Below, piece after piece: positions 17,885 through 26,615 of a stretch of 64,000 nucleotides of DNA. The DNA lies in contig DJWO01000011.1 in assembly GCA_002441005.1 (NCBI GenBank), positions 167,420 through 231,419 on the forward strand, read 5' to 3'. The notes beneath the pieces are model-generated. The model did no database searches. It saw nothing but the letters and a program-made list of their open reading frames with translations, and had not been told where the DNA came from. The stretch is from Candidatus Aminicenantes bacterium UBA6228. GTDB lineage: Bacteria; Acidobacteriota; Aminicenantia; Aminicenantales; Saccharicenantaceae. A program made the translations under genes and the position numbers. Each line of letters begins with the position of its first letter. The stretch's first letter is position 1.

Positions 17885-19039
17885 ATGTTTCAGTCAGGTA
17901 GAGGTCCAACACATTCCCCTGCAATTAATTTCCTGGTGATTTTTTCAATTATTCTGCTTTTCTCATCTTCTATTTTTCTTCGGGCTCAAGAAGAAGCCGC
18001 CCAGCCCGCTCAATTAGAACAGGTGGAAAAAAATAGAATCGGCCTTACCGCCCTGCCTATTTTATACTATACGCCTGAATCCAAGCTGGCTTTTGGAGCT
18101 GGAGGGTTGTTGACTTTTCGCCCGGGACTGGTTTTTAAAGAGGCCAGGCCCAGCACCCTCTTTTTTGCCGGAGTTTATACTCAGATGAAGCAGTATACCT
18201 TACAGCTGAAACCTGAAATTTATCTGAAGAACAATTCTATTTTCCTGACGGGAAATTTTCTGGCGGAAAGATTCCCGACCAAATTCTGGGGCATTGGACC
18301 GGATACCTCCGAAGAACAAATGGAGACTTATACTCCCCAGACTTATTTTATGGAACTGGGTTACCAGAGAAAATACTTTCAGCATTTGCCGCTTTACCTC
18401 GGGCTTAGATATCATTTAGAGAATACCCTTATTTTCGATAAAAACCCTGGTAAGATTCTCGATCAGGGCCTGGTAGCGGGGAGCCAGGGGGGCTGGATTT
18501 CTGGCCCTGGCTTGATTATAAGTTATGATAGCCGGGATAACATTTTCTCCCCTTCCTCGGGGCAATATCTTCAGTTATTTGGTTACTGGAATAATAAAAT
18601 CTTTGGCAGCAGTTTTAATTACATCAACATCAAATTAGATGCCCGTCAATATATTGGCGTAGCTTCAGACCAGGTTCTGGTTTTACAGGGAATCATAGAT
18701 ACGGCCGGGGGCAATATTCCTTTTTACAAATTGCCTAAAATTGGCGGAGATTTGCTTAGAGGTTATTATGGCGGCCGCTTCCGCGACCGGATAGTGATGG
18801 CTTTACAGACGGAATACAGATTTCCACTCTGGAAGCGATTGAGCGGCGTAGCTTTTGCCGGAATGGGGAGTCTGGCTCATAGCTTCAAACATCTTTCGTG
18901 GGATAACCTGCAATATTCAGCCGGTTTTGGCTTAAGATTTAAAATTATTCCTCAGGAAAAAGTCAATGTCAGGATTGATTTTGCCTTTGGGCCAAACGGC
19001 GCTTCTGGAATCTATGTTAATGCGGGAGAAGCTTTTTAA
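17885..19039 (+). CDS. BamA/TamA-type outer-membrane beta-barrel protein
   Basis: A 384-residue exported protein with a signal peptide ending near LRAQ. The rest alternates short amphipathic beta strands, as in the C-terminal barrel of the Omp85/surface antigen D15 family (GPGLIISYDSRDN, GGDLLRGYYGGRFRDR, YSAGFGLRFKI, VRIDFAFG). No POTRA domains precede the barrel, so it is not BamA itself. It probably acts as an outer-membrane porin- or translocon-like protein of unknown cargo. No Shine-Dalgarno is visible before the ATG; the message may be leaderless. Confidence 0.82.
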   Translation: MFQSGRGPTHSPAINFLVIFSIILLFSSSIFLRAQEEAAQPAQLEQVEKNRIGLTALPILYYTPESKLAFGAGGLLTFRPGLVFKEARPSTLFFAGVYTQMKQYTLQLKPEIYLKNNSIFLTGNFLAERFPTKFWGIGPDTSEEQMETYTPQTYFMELGYQRKYFQHLPLYLGLRYHLENTLIFDKNPGKILDQGLVAGSQGGWISGPGLIISYDSRDNIFSPSSGQYLQLFGYWNNKIFGSSFNYINIKLDARQYIGVASDQVLVLQGIIDTAGGNIPFYKLPKIGGDLLRGYYGGRFRDRIVMALQTEYRFPLWKRLSGVAFAGMGSLAHSFKHLSWDNLQYSAGFGLRFKIIPQEKVNVRIDFAFGPNGASGIYVNAGEAF

Positions 19040-19085
19040 CTTCCTTTTTATTCCTGGTTATAAAAATTTGAATTATTTCCGGTTT

Positions 19086-20000
19086 TTATTTGGCCTCAGC
19101 GGTAGTTTCAGTCTTGGTTTCCCCGCAACTGCTTTCACCCAGCCAGAAGCCTGAAGAAATACAAGAAGTAGGACAGACTTTCTGGCATTTAAGGCATCTG
19201 ATGCAGCGCGAACTGGCTGTATTTTCATAAATTCTGATATCAACCGGGCAATCTCTCTGGCAGGCATTACAACGAAGACAATGACTGAGGTCAACTCTCA
19301 TCTCGAAGGCACTAATCTTATTAAAAAATCCGAGAATCGTTCCCAGCGGACAGATTGTCCGGCAGAATGGCCGCTCACTGAAGGCCATCCAGACAAGAAA
19401 AAGCACTAAAAGTCCCATCTTCCAGGCAAATAGAAAGCCGAGCTGAGATCTTACCCCGGGGCTAATTAATGCCAGAACCAGACCGGCCTCTAAGGTTCCA
19501 GCCGGACAGACCCACTGGCAGAACCAGGGAGAACCCAGACCCAGGTTGTCAACTATTAAGAGTGGCAGCAGAACCACCAAAACCAGAAGGATGAGATATC
19601 TAAGGTAGGTTAAAAAAGCAGGTATCCTCAGTTTCCGAATGGGGATTTTATAAACCAGTTCCTGGAGGAAGCCAAAAGGACAAAGCCAGCCACAGGGCAA
19701 CCGCCCCCCGATGACGCCTATGAGGCCAAGACTGCCAACAACATAAAGGCCAAGTTTTTTCTGCCCAAGACTCAGATTGTATTTTAAAGAATCAAAAGCA
19801 TTCTGAAGCGAGCCGATCGGGCAGGCTCCGATTGCTGCCGGACAGGAATAACAATTAAGAACGGGCAGGCAGATCCCCTTAGATTTAACCTGGCTGATCT
19901 GGCCTTTGAAAAGCGACGGAATATCTAAATTGAAACCCAGGGTAGCCAGGATCTGCAACCATCTTCTCTTTCTTTGTAAGGGCATAAGTCGTCTCTCCAT
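19086..20000 (-). CDS. Membrane-bound 4Fe-4S polyferredoxin (NapH/CcoG-like)
   Basis: A 304-residue inner-membrane protein. It has several hydrophobic helices, an N-terminal cysteine cluster (CLPVLNCYSCPAAIGACP), loop motifs CGWLCPFGFLQ and CQWVCPAG, CRTICPLG, and two C-terminal ferredoxin motifs (CLRCNACQRDCP and CIRCLKCQKVCP). This is the NapH/NosR/CcoG-type layout that moves electrons across or along the membrane. It ends the operon rhodanese - CXXC microprotein - polyferredoxin, starting six bases after the microprotein stop. Redox partners are not in the window. Confidence 0.88.
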   Translation of the reverse strand: MERRLMPLQRKRRWLQILATLGFNLDIPSLFKGQISQVKSKGICLPVLNCYSCPAAIGACPIGSLQNAFDSLKYNLSLGQKKLGLYVVGSLGLIGVIGGRLPCGWLCPFGFLQELVYKIPIRKLRIPAFLTYLRYLILLVLVVLLPLLIVDNLGLGSPWFCQWVCPAGTLEAGLVLALISPGVRSQLGFLFAWKMGLLVLFLVWMAFSERPFCRTICPLGTILGFFNKISAFEMRVDLSHCLRCNACQRDCPVDIRIYENTASSRCIRCLKCQKVCPTSCISSGFWLGESSCGETKTETTAEAK

Positions 20001-20006
20001 CAGGTA

Positions 20007-20147
20007 TTAGCCAAGCCCGATACACTCTAAGCAAATAGTTTTAGCTTTTTGCCAGACTGTCTGAAATTCTCCTGCTCTCAAGCCTAAAAAAATGAAGATG
20101 GCAGCCAGGCTCAGGATAGCCCAAAACAACCATTTTTTTCTGCTCAC
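20007..20147 (-). CDS. CD1871A-family-like CXXC membrane microprotein
   Basis: A 46-residue protein too short for standard gene calling. It starts with GTG at 20147, whose GTGA overlaps the TGA stop of the rhodanese gene; GGAGG lies four bases upstream. It has a basic N-terminus (SRKKW), one hydrophobic helix (about 6-23) and the conserved C-terminal ICLECIGLG, a CXXC motif. Small proteins ending CLECIGxG are known as the CD1871A family and occur next to 4Fe-4S membrane proteins, as here. It probably sits beside the polyferredoxin and may donate or bind a metal or redox group; that role is inference. Confidence 0.8.
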   Translation of the reverse strand: MSRKKWLFWAILSLAAIFIFLGLRAGEFQTVWQKAKTICLECIGLG

Positions 20148-21067
20148 TTTACCTCCTCTGGCCTCGAGGTTTCAACTGGCAGGTCAGCCTGGCCCGCCCA
20201 TTCATTAAAACCGCCGTCAAAGATGGCAACTTTAGGAAACTTCAGGATATACTTTAAGGTTAAATAAGTATGGGAGGACATCAGTCCCTGCCCGCAATAG
20301 AGGATAATATTCTTATCCGGGGTAATGCCTAAAGCCTTTAGATTATTCTGGATCAGGTCAAGGTTTTTCCAATTCCCGTCTTCGGTTAAAAAGGAAGCCC
20401 AGAAAAGACCGACAGCACCAGGAATATGACCATTTCTTTTCCAGTTGCCTCGCTCACCGGCATACATCTCCGGCGGCCTGACATCCAGCAGGACTGTTCC
20501 CTCCGGGCGGCGGTTTTTAACCTGGTCTAAACTGGCTCTCACCTCGCTGTTCGCCTCCAGTTTCCTCCCATAGGGAATTCTTTTGAGGGCTGGAAAATCC
20601 CGGGAAATTGGCCGCCCCTCGCTCTTCCAGCGGTTAAAGCCTCCGGCCAGAATAGCCCATTTATTATGTTTAACATAATCCAGGGCCCAGGCCAGGTAGG
20701 TTGCCCGGTAATTATTTATTTCAGTATAAATTATTATAAGTGTATTTTGATCAATGGACATTTCTTCCAGGAGGCGGCCCAGGACATCAACCGGAATCAA
20801 TTTTCCGGGTAGGCCTGCCTGCGGCCAGCGCAGAGCTGCTTCATCCAGATAGACTGCTGGTGGAATATGCCCGGACCAGTAATCGCGGATATCAGCTCTC
20901 ATATCAATAATTCTAATTCCGGGCGTCTCCAGATTGGCTTGAAGCCAGTCAGCGGAAACCAAGCGGCTATCAGGTAGCCCTTGAGCTTTAGCCAGGCTAA
21001 CCGGACCTGAGCTTAACAAGCTGGCTGTAATCAGAAAAACAAATAAGAGTTTCTTGGCTGAGTTCAT
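20144..21067 (-). CDS. Exported double-rhodanese sulfurtransferase
   Basis: A 307-residue protein with a signal peptide (cleavage near AKAQG) and two rhodanese domains. The first (about 37-155) has RIIDMRADIRDYWSGHIP but lacks cysteine at the active-site loop (IIIYTEINNYRA). The second (about 170-300) has LLDVRPPEMYAGE and an active-site loop with Cys near 256 (LYCGQGLMSS). That layout, inactive then active, is typical of thiosulfate/3-mercaptopyruvate sulfurtransferases. It acts in the periplasm. Its stop overlaps the start of the CXXC microprotein by four bases, tying it to the membrane polyferredoxin. Confidence 0.9.
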   Translation of the reverse strand: MNSAKKLLFVFLITASLLSSGPVSLAKAQGLPDSRLVSADWLQANLETPGIRIIDMRADIRDYWSGHIPPAVYLDEAALRWPQAGLPGKLIPVDVLGRLLEEMSIDQNTLIIIYTEINNYRATYLAWALDYVKHNKWAILAGGFNRWKSEGRPISRDFPALKRIPYGRKLEANSEVRASLDQVKNRRPEGTVLLDVRPPEMYAGERGNWKRNGHIPGAVGLFWASFLTEDGNWKNLDLIQNNLKALGITPDKNIILYCGQGLMSSHTYLTLKYILKFPKVAIFDGGFNEWAGQADLPVETSRPEEVK

Positions 21068-21088
21068 AGTCTGATGACCCTTTCTAAG

Positions 21089-23122
21089 TTATTTTCGCTT
21101 CTCAAACCAGGGGAAACAGGCGATTCTCAACCGGGCACAACCCATCGGAACGAGCCTGACAGTTTCCTCTGGCCTGGCTGAACTCGAACTAACCGGACTG
21201 GCCGGAACCCTGCCTACCATCTGCCCCTGGGCTTGCCACTCTGGGAGCTGCCTGGCTTTAGCTTCAAGAATAATTGGAGCATTTTCGAGCGAAAAAGGCT
21301 GATAACTAATTTCTTTTTTTTCTGCCAGTCTGATATTTTCAGCTAAGTTATTTTTGTCGAGGATCAAGGCGTAGTTCCAGTCAGAACCAGGCAAAACTTC
21401 ATAAGCAGGCCAGGCCTCTGTCCCGCCATAACTTTTCCAGATTTCTTTGATTTCTAAGGAAAACCATAACGGGCCGCGTGAAACTGAGGCCGCCTGTCCT
21501 ATTCCAGGCCAGAGTTTGATCCGGACGGATTCATCAAGAGACAGGCTGACCTGGTCGCCATATTTCCAGCGCCTTTCCAGGACAGCCAGCTTACCAGGTG
21601 CTTTAACCTCGGCTGGCTGTTCTTCGTTAACCGCAATAGAGGCTCTTTCTGCCCAGCCAGGCAGGCGAAGGTAAAGTGGAAATTCTACTTCGCTCTCTGG
21701 GAACACCGTCAGGGTAATTTTCCCTGAAAACGGATAATAAGTCTCCTCAACTATTCTAACCATTGTGCCCTGCTGGCCAGTTTTAACCTCAACCATGGAT
21801 GGGGCATAAATGACGGCGGCTACTCCATTATCAGAAGTGGCCAGCCAGAGATGTTCCGAAAAATATGGCCAGCCAAAAGCAACATTATGCTGGCAGCAGC
21901 GGTAACTCCAGGGATCATAAGATAGCAGAGTTCCCGAATTCTGAAAATCATGTTCACCGCTTTTATCATCGGCAATAAGGTTGGCAGCAGTCAGATAATG
22001 CAATCCTTTAAGATCAGGAGTCATCGAGGCCGGCAGAGAATTAAAAGCAATTTCTTCAATTCGATCAGCTGACCTGACCTCCCCTGTTATTCGCAACAGG
22101 CTTTCAAAAGTCGACATTAATTCGACCATGGTACAAGTCTCTGCTCCCTGACGGGGATCATTGTAGCCCGGTCTGATATTTTCGTCGGCGGCAAACATCC
22201 CGCCAGGCTGCTGACCATAGGCATCCATCAATTGCTGATAATTTCTTTCTACGGCTTCCAGCAGTTGTCTTTCCCCGGTCTGTTGATAATAAAGGGCAGG
22301 ATATTTTAGGCCCATGGCTATATTTACTCCATGGTAAAATGAACTTTCTTCCCAGTGGCGGTCACGTTCAGCGGTTAAAACAGGAGAGGCCCAGTCGGCC
22401 GTTCGTCTGTAAATTTTGCTGGCCAGGTCCAGCAGCCACTTTTCTCCTGTCCGGTTATAAAGCCAGTAAACGCTTTCCAGATTTTCTCCTCCCCGCAGTT
22501 TCTGCCAGCTGCCGGGAAGGAATTGCTCTTCCGGTATCTTAAGTTCATAGCGAAAGTACTTAGACATAAAATCTAAGACTCTCCCGTCATGGCTATAGTC
22601 GTAATAGCTCTGGAGGCAAATCAAGGCTTCCATATTTGGCCAGAGATCATTAGCGGTCCGGTTATCCACCGGACCGAAATAACCATCCTCTTGCTGGCTG
22701 GCCAGAATAGCTTCAATCCATTTTCTGGCAGCAGCTATCATCTGGGGATCCCTCAGTAAATAAGCCAGATCGCCATAGCCCTTAAGCCAGTAAGGCATTT
22801 CTTCCCAGCCCCGGCCCCGACGGGTTAGCCAGCCAGAGTCCTCCTGAAGAAATTTAGAGATTTCGGTCAGACGTCCGGTAAAGCCCGAACGCATCAGTTG
22901 GAGCTGACTTAACAACCAGCCCCTGACTTCAATATGACCAACAGGCAATTTGATCAAAGGATTTGGCTTCAGTGGTCGCCGGTTGCCGGTATAATAACTA
23001 TTTTTTCCGGCGGCGGGAGGAGAGTCTTTGAGCTTTAAATCCGTCACTTTAGTTTTCCCTTCCAAGAATATGACCTGAGAAAATGCTAACAAAATAATTG
23101 CCAATAGCTTTATTTTTTTCAT
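21089..23122 (-). CDS. Secreted GH127-family (DUF1680) glycoside hydrolase
   Basis: A 677-residue exported enzyme with a signal peptide (cleavage near EGKT). It shows the (alpha/alpha)6 barrel of the beta-L-arabinofuranosidase family. The residues known for the cysteine-based mechanism are present: the acid/ligand ETC motif near 327 and the CC pair in RCCQHN near 405. Helical-barrel motifs such as EEMPYWLKGYGDLAY and ESSFYHGVNIAMGLKYP fit the family. Other members cleave different sugars, so the substrate is open. It lies 21 bp upstream of the rhodanese operon on the same strand. Confidence 0.88.
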   Translation of the reverse strand: MKKIKLLAIILLAFSQVIFLEGKTKVTDLKLKDSPPAAGKNSYYTGNRRPLKPNPLIKLPVGHIEVRGWLLSQLQLMRSGFTGRLTEISKFLQEDSGWLTRRGRGWEEMPYWLKGYGDLAYLLRDPQMIAAARKWIEAILASQQEDGYFGPVDNRTANDLWPNMEALICLQSYYDYSHDGRVLDFMSKYFRYELKIPEEQFLPGSWQKLRGGENLESVYWLYNRTGEKWLLDLASKIYRRTADWASPVLTAERDRHWEESSFYHGVNIAMGLKYPALYYQQTGERQLLEAVERNYQQLMDAYGQQPGGMFAADENIRPGYNDPRQGAETCTMVELMSTFESLLRITGEVRSADRIEEIAFNSLPASMTPDLKGLHYLTAANLIADDKSGEHDFQNSGTLLSYDPWSYRCCQHNVAFGWPYFSEHLWLATSDNGVAAVIYAPSMVEVKTGQQGTMVRIVEETYYPFSGKITLTVFPESEVEFPLYLRLPGWAERASIAVNEEQPAEVKAPGKLAVLERRWKYGDQVSLSLDESVRIKLWPGIGQAASVSRGPLWFSLEIKEIWKSYGGTEAWPAYEVLPGSDWNYALILDKNNLAENIRLAEKKEISYQPFSLENAPIILEAKARQLPEWQAQGQMVGRVPASPVSSSSARPEETVRLVPMGCARLRIACFPWFEKRK

Positions 23123-23241
23123 TCTAGCTCCAAACGTTCTTTATTTAATCATATTCTATTTTAATTTTCTATCAGCGGCATCTGACTGACTACTTGCCCC
23201 TGACTTTTTCCTGGACGCTATTTTTATCTAAATTTCTGTTG

Positions 23242-23250
23242 TGCTATAAT
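23242..23250 (+). promoter_or_regulatory. Extended -10 promoter for the FAD/Fe-S dehydrogenase operon
   Basis: TGC-TATAAT is a perfect extended -10 element with no good -35 box. The expected start lies near 23257, inside the adjacent dyad. The operon begins at 23333. Confidence 0.6.
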
Positions 23251-23267
23251 CCAAATCTTAAATTTGG
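23251..23267. promoter_or_regulatory. Dyad at the transcription start, possible operator
   Basis: CCAAAT-CTTAA-ATTTGG directly follows the TATAAT box, so a bound repressor would cover the start site. A T-rich stretch follows at 23272-23279, so a weak attenuator is the alternative reading. Confidence 0.4.
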
Positions 23268-23332
23268 AGATTATTTTTTGATTAGCTGATTCTGAATTTG
23301 AGTTTGGTCAATCTGGATTAGAGGAGTCTCCT

Positions 23333-25447
23333 TTGATCAATAACCGGCTTTATAAACATCCAATTTTACCAGTTTCAGACCGGCCCCTGTTTAACTTTTA
23401 CTGGCATGGTCAGGAGCTAACGGCCAGAGAGGGCGAAACTATTGCTTCAGCCCTTTTGGCCAACGGGATCAGAATTTTTAGCTATCATCACCGGGACGGA
23501 GCCCCGCAGGGCATTTTCTGCGCCAATGGCCAGTGTGCCCAATGTCTGGTGCTGGCCGATGGCTTTCCGATTAAATCCTGCATGGAAATGATCCGGCCCG
23601 GGATGAAGATCGAACCGCTCATTGGCCTGCCTGAGCTCCCGTCCGTCAACCCTGAAGGAAAGGTTGAATTTGAGCCGGTCCAGGAAGTGGAAGTTACTGT
23701 CCTTATTATTGGCGGCGGTCCGGCTGGCCTGGCGGCAGCTATTGAGCTGGGCAGCCGGGGAATCAATTGCCTGCTGATTGATGATAAGCACCGTCTGGGC
23801 GGGAAGCTGGTCCTTCAGACTCACCGGTTTTTTGGCTCAGTGGAAGCTGTTTATGCCGGAACACGCGGAATTGTTCTGGCCACCAAGCTTGAACAAGAAG
23901 TCAGACAATTTCCCTCGGTTGAGATCTGGCTTCAGACTACTGCCCTGGCCGTCTTCAGTGATCAGAAGGTAGGCGTTCTGAAAGAAGGAAAAAAATACAT
24001 CCTGATCAAACCTCAAATTATTCTGACCGCAGCCGGTGCCAGGGAAAAATCCTTAGCTTTCCCGGGTAACACCCTGCCCGGAGTCTATGGAGCCGGAGCC
24101 TTTCAAACCCTGGTCAATCGTGACCTTGTCCGGCCAACTGAAAAACTGTTCATTGTCGGTGGCGGTAATGTCGGTCTGATAGCTGGCTATCATGCTCTTC
24201 AAGCCGGGATCAAGGTCGTCGGGCTGATCGAAGTCATGTCTGAAGTTGGAGGTTATAAAGTCCATAAGGATAAACTGGCTCGCCTGGGCGTTCCTATCCT
24301 GACTTCTCATACGATTTTAAGCGCTAATGGCCAGGCATCAGTTGAATCGGTCACTATTGCCAGAGTAGATGAACAGTTCAAACCGATCAAGGGGACAGAA
24401 AGGACCTATGCCTGCGATACAGTGCTGATTGCCGTTGGGCTTGATCCGGTAAATGAGTTTTATTTAAAAGCCAGGGAGTTCGGCTTCCCGGCCTATGCCG
24501 CTGGTGACGCCGAAGAAATCGCTGAAGCTTCGGCCGCCATTTTTTCCGGCAAAATCCGCGGTTTAGAGATAGCCAGAGATCTGGGCCAGTATTCAGGAGA
24601 GATTCCTGACACCTGGGAAAAGACAGCTGAAATTCTGAAATCAAAACCCGGTCAGACTTATCCGGAAGGCTATCCAGAGAAAGAGACTGGAATCTTGCCG
24701 GTAATCCATTGTCTTCAGGAAATCCCCTGCGATCCCTGTTCGGCCGTCTGCCCCCGGAAGTTAATCGAGGTCGACAAAAACGATATCAGAAAAACACCGG
24801 CTTACTGCGAAGAAAACGACAGCCGCGGCTGCAGTGGCTGCGAACGTTGTGTGGTCATCTGCCCGGGCCTGGCCATTACTTTAGTTGATTACCGTCAGAA
24901 TCCAGACTGGCCGGAAGTAACTATTCCTTTTGAGTTTCTAAAAGAGACCATCAATCCAGGGCAGGAGATTATCCTGGTCGATATCGATGGCCGGGAATTA
25001 GCCCGGTCCCGGGTGAATTCAGTTAAATCTATTAAGGCTAATGATCGCACCATTCTTATTAAGGCTCAGGTACCAAAAGAAGTAGCCAAAAAAGTTAGTG
25101 GCTTGAGGCTTCAAACTGAAATAGAAAGAGCTGATGAAAAATATGTAGAAAAAATTCCGGATGAAGCTATCATCTGCCGCTGCGAGCGGGTAACAGCCGG
25201 AGAAATAAGAAAACTGATCAGAGACGGGGTAAGAGATATTAATGAAATTAAAACTATAACCAGAGCCGGGATGGGCCCCTGTGGAGCCAAGACCTGCACT
25301 CCCCTTGTTCACCGTCTCTTCAGAGAAGAAGGCGTGCCTGAAACTGAAATCATTGATCAAACCAAAAGGCCCCTGTTTATTGAGGTCCCCATGGGTATCC
25401 TGGCAGGTTTACAACCAGGAAGCGAAGAAAGGAAATCAAGCAGATGA
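23333..25447 (+). CDS. FAD/NAD oxidoreductase with 2Fe-2S, 4Fe-4S and BFD-like domains (amine/proline dehydrogenase-type subunit)
   Basis: A 704-residue cytoplasmic flavoprotein. Domain order: an N-terminal 2Fe-2S fold (CANGQCAQC plus a later Cys); FAD-binding IIGGGPAGLAAA; NAD-binding FIVGGGNVGL; two ferredoxin-type cysteine clusters (CDPCSAVCP and CSGCERCVVICP); and a C-terminal BFD-like 2Fe-2S domain (CRCERVT..CGAKTC). It resembles the large subunits of HcnB, opine and dye-linked proline dehydrogenases, here fused to extra Fe-S modules. The TTG start is supported by GAGGAG six bases upstream. The stop overlaps the next gene by four bases (ATGA), so the two likely form a complex oxidising an imino or amino acid. 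Confidence 0.85.
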   Translation: MINNRLYKHPILPVSDRPLFNFYWHGQELTAREGETIASALLANGIRIFSYHHRDGAPQGIFCANGQCAQCLVLADGFPIKSCMEMIRPGMKIEPLIGLPELPSVNPEGKVEFEPVQEVEVTVLIIGGGPAGLAAAIELGSRGINCLLIDDKHRLGGKLVLQTHRFFGSVEAVYAGTRGIVLATKLEQEVRQFPSVEIWLQTTALAVFSDQKVGVLKEGKKYILIKPQIILTAAGAREKSLAFPGNTLPGVYGAGAFQTLVNRDLVRPTEKLFIVGGGNVGLIAGYHALQAGIKVVGLIEVMSEVGGYKVHKDKLARLGVPILTSHTILSANGQASVESVTIARVDEQFKPIKGTERTYACDTVLIAVGLDPVNEFYLKAREFGFPAYAAGDAEEIAEASAAIFSGKIRGLEIARDLGQYSGEIPDTWEKTAEILKSKPGQTYPEGYPEKETGILPVIHCLQEIPCDPCSAVCPRKLIEVDKNDIRKTPAYCEENDSRGCSGCERCVVICPGLAITLVDYRQNPDWPEVTIPFEFLKETINPGQEIILVDIDGRELARSRVNSVKSIKANDRTILIKAQVPKEVAKKVSGLRLQTEIERADEKYVEKIPDEAIICRCERVTAGEIRKLIRDGVRDINEIKTITRAGMGPCGAKTCTPLVHRLFREEGVPETEIIDQTKRPLFIEVPMGILAGLQPGSEERKSSR

Positions 25448-26604
25448 GCGGAAATAACGACTATGAAGTAATCATCGCCGGGGCTGGCAGTGTTGGTACT
25501 CCGGCCGCCATGTTTCTGGCTCAGGCCGGCTTCAAAGTTCTCGTCATTGACCCAAATCCAAGTACCGGTCAGGGTTCAAACAAAAGAGCTATTGGCGGCC
25601 TCCGGGCCACTCATTCTGACCCGGCCAAGATTAAACTGGCTCTGAGAAGCCTTGATATTATTTCTGGCTGGAAAGAAAAATATGGTGACGATCTCGAATG
25701 GTATAAAGGCGGCTACTGTTTTGTCGCTTACCGGGAAGAAGAAGAAAAGACTCTAAAAGAAGTCCTGCCCGTTCAAAAAAGCCTGGGTTTGAATATTGAC
25801 TGGCTGGAGGCCAAAGAATTAAGACAGCTTTTGCCCGATCTCAATCCACATGACCTGCGCGGTGGCACCTTATCTCCAGGCGATGGACATGCTTCACCTT
25901 TGCTGGTCAATGAAGCTTTTTACCGTCAGGCCAGAAGAGCAGGAGCTGACTTCAACTTTAAGGAGACTATTACCGGTCTCAAAATTGAACGGAGAAAAAT
26001 TAAGGGGGTGATTACTGACCGGGGGAACTATGGTGCCCAGGTGGTTATCAATGCGGCCGGAGCCTGGGCAGCCGGGGTAGCCAAAATGGCCGGGATAAAC
26101 ATTCCGGTTACTCCTGACTCCCACGAAGCAGCTGTAACTGAACCTGTCCAGAGATTTTTTCACCCTATGATTGTTGATCTCCGTCCGGTCAAGGGCTCGG
26201 CTAATTATTATTTTTATCAGCATGCCACCGGGCAAGTTATTTTTTGCATTACTCCCAGCCCCAGCCGGTGGGGATTTGATGTCAGAGAAACCAGTCAATT
26301 CCTTCCCATGGTTTCTAAAAGGATGATTGATCTGATGCCCAGGCTGAAAAATATCAGGGTGAGGCGAACCTGGCGCGGACTATATCCTATGACCCCTGAT
26401 GGCTTTCCCATTGTTGGCTGGGCAAAAGAGGTGGATGGTTTTTTACAGGCGGCCGGCATGTGTGGACAGGGTTTTATGCTTGGGCCGGGAGTAGCTGAGC
26501 TTTTAACCAGAATCGTCTCCGGAAAGCCAGAACCGGCTGATGAGGAAATTCTTTCTTATCTTTCCCCATATCGCTCGTTTGTCAGCGAAGAAAAATTAAA
26601 ATAG
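25444..26604 (+). CDS. FAD-dependent DAO-family oxidoreductase (sarcosine oxidase beta / proline dehydrogenase-like)
   Basis: A 386-residue flavoprotein of the DAO superfamily. It has the N-terminal dinucleotide motif IAGAGSVGTPAAM, the following SNKRAIGGLRATHSD block typical of sarcosine oxidase beta and HcnC-like subunits, and the C-terminal GLYPMTPDGFPIVGW and GMCGQGFMLGPG. It should remove hydride from a secondary or alpha amine and pass electrons to the 704-residue partner, whose gene it overlaps by four bases. Proline, sarcosine, glycine and D-amino acids are all candidate substrates; the sequence does not decide. Confidence 0.85.
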   Translation: MSGNNDYEVIIAGAGSVGTPAAMFLAQAGFKVLVIDPNPSTGQGSNKRAIGGLRATHSDPAKIKLALRSLDIISGWKEKYGDDLEWYKGGYCFVAYREEEEKTLKEVLPVQKSLGLNIDWLEAKELRQLLPDLNPHDLRGGTLSPGDGHASPLLVNEAFYRQARRAGADFNFKETITGLKIERRKIKGVITDRGNYGAQVVINAAGAWAAGVAKMAGINIPVTPDSHEAAVTEPVQRFFHPMIVDLRPVKGSANYYFYQHATGQVIFCITPSPSRWGFDVRETSQFLPMVSKRMIDLMPRLKNIRVRRTWRGLYPMTPDGFPIVGWAKEVDGFLQAAGMCGQGFMLGPGVAELLTRIVSGKPEPADEEILSYLSPYRSFVSEEKLK

Positions 26605-26615
26605 CCCCAACCGGC

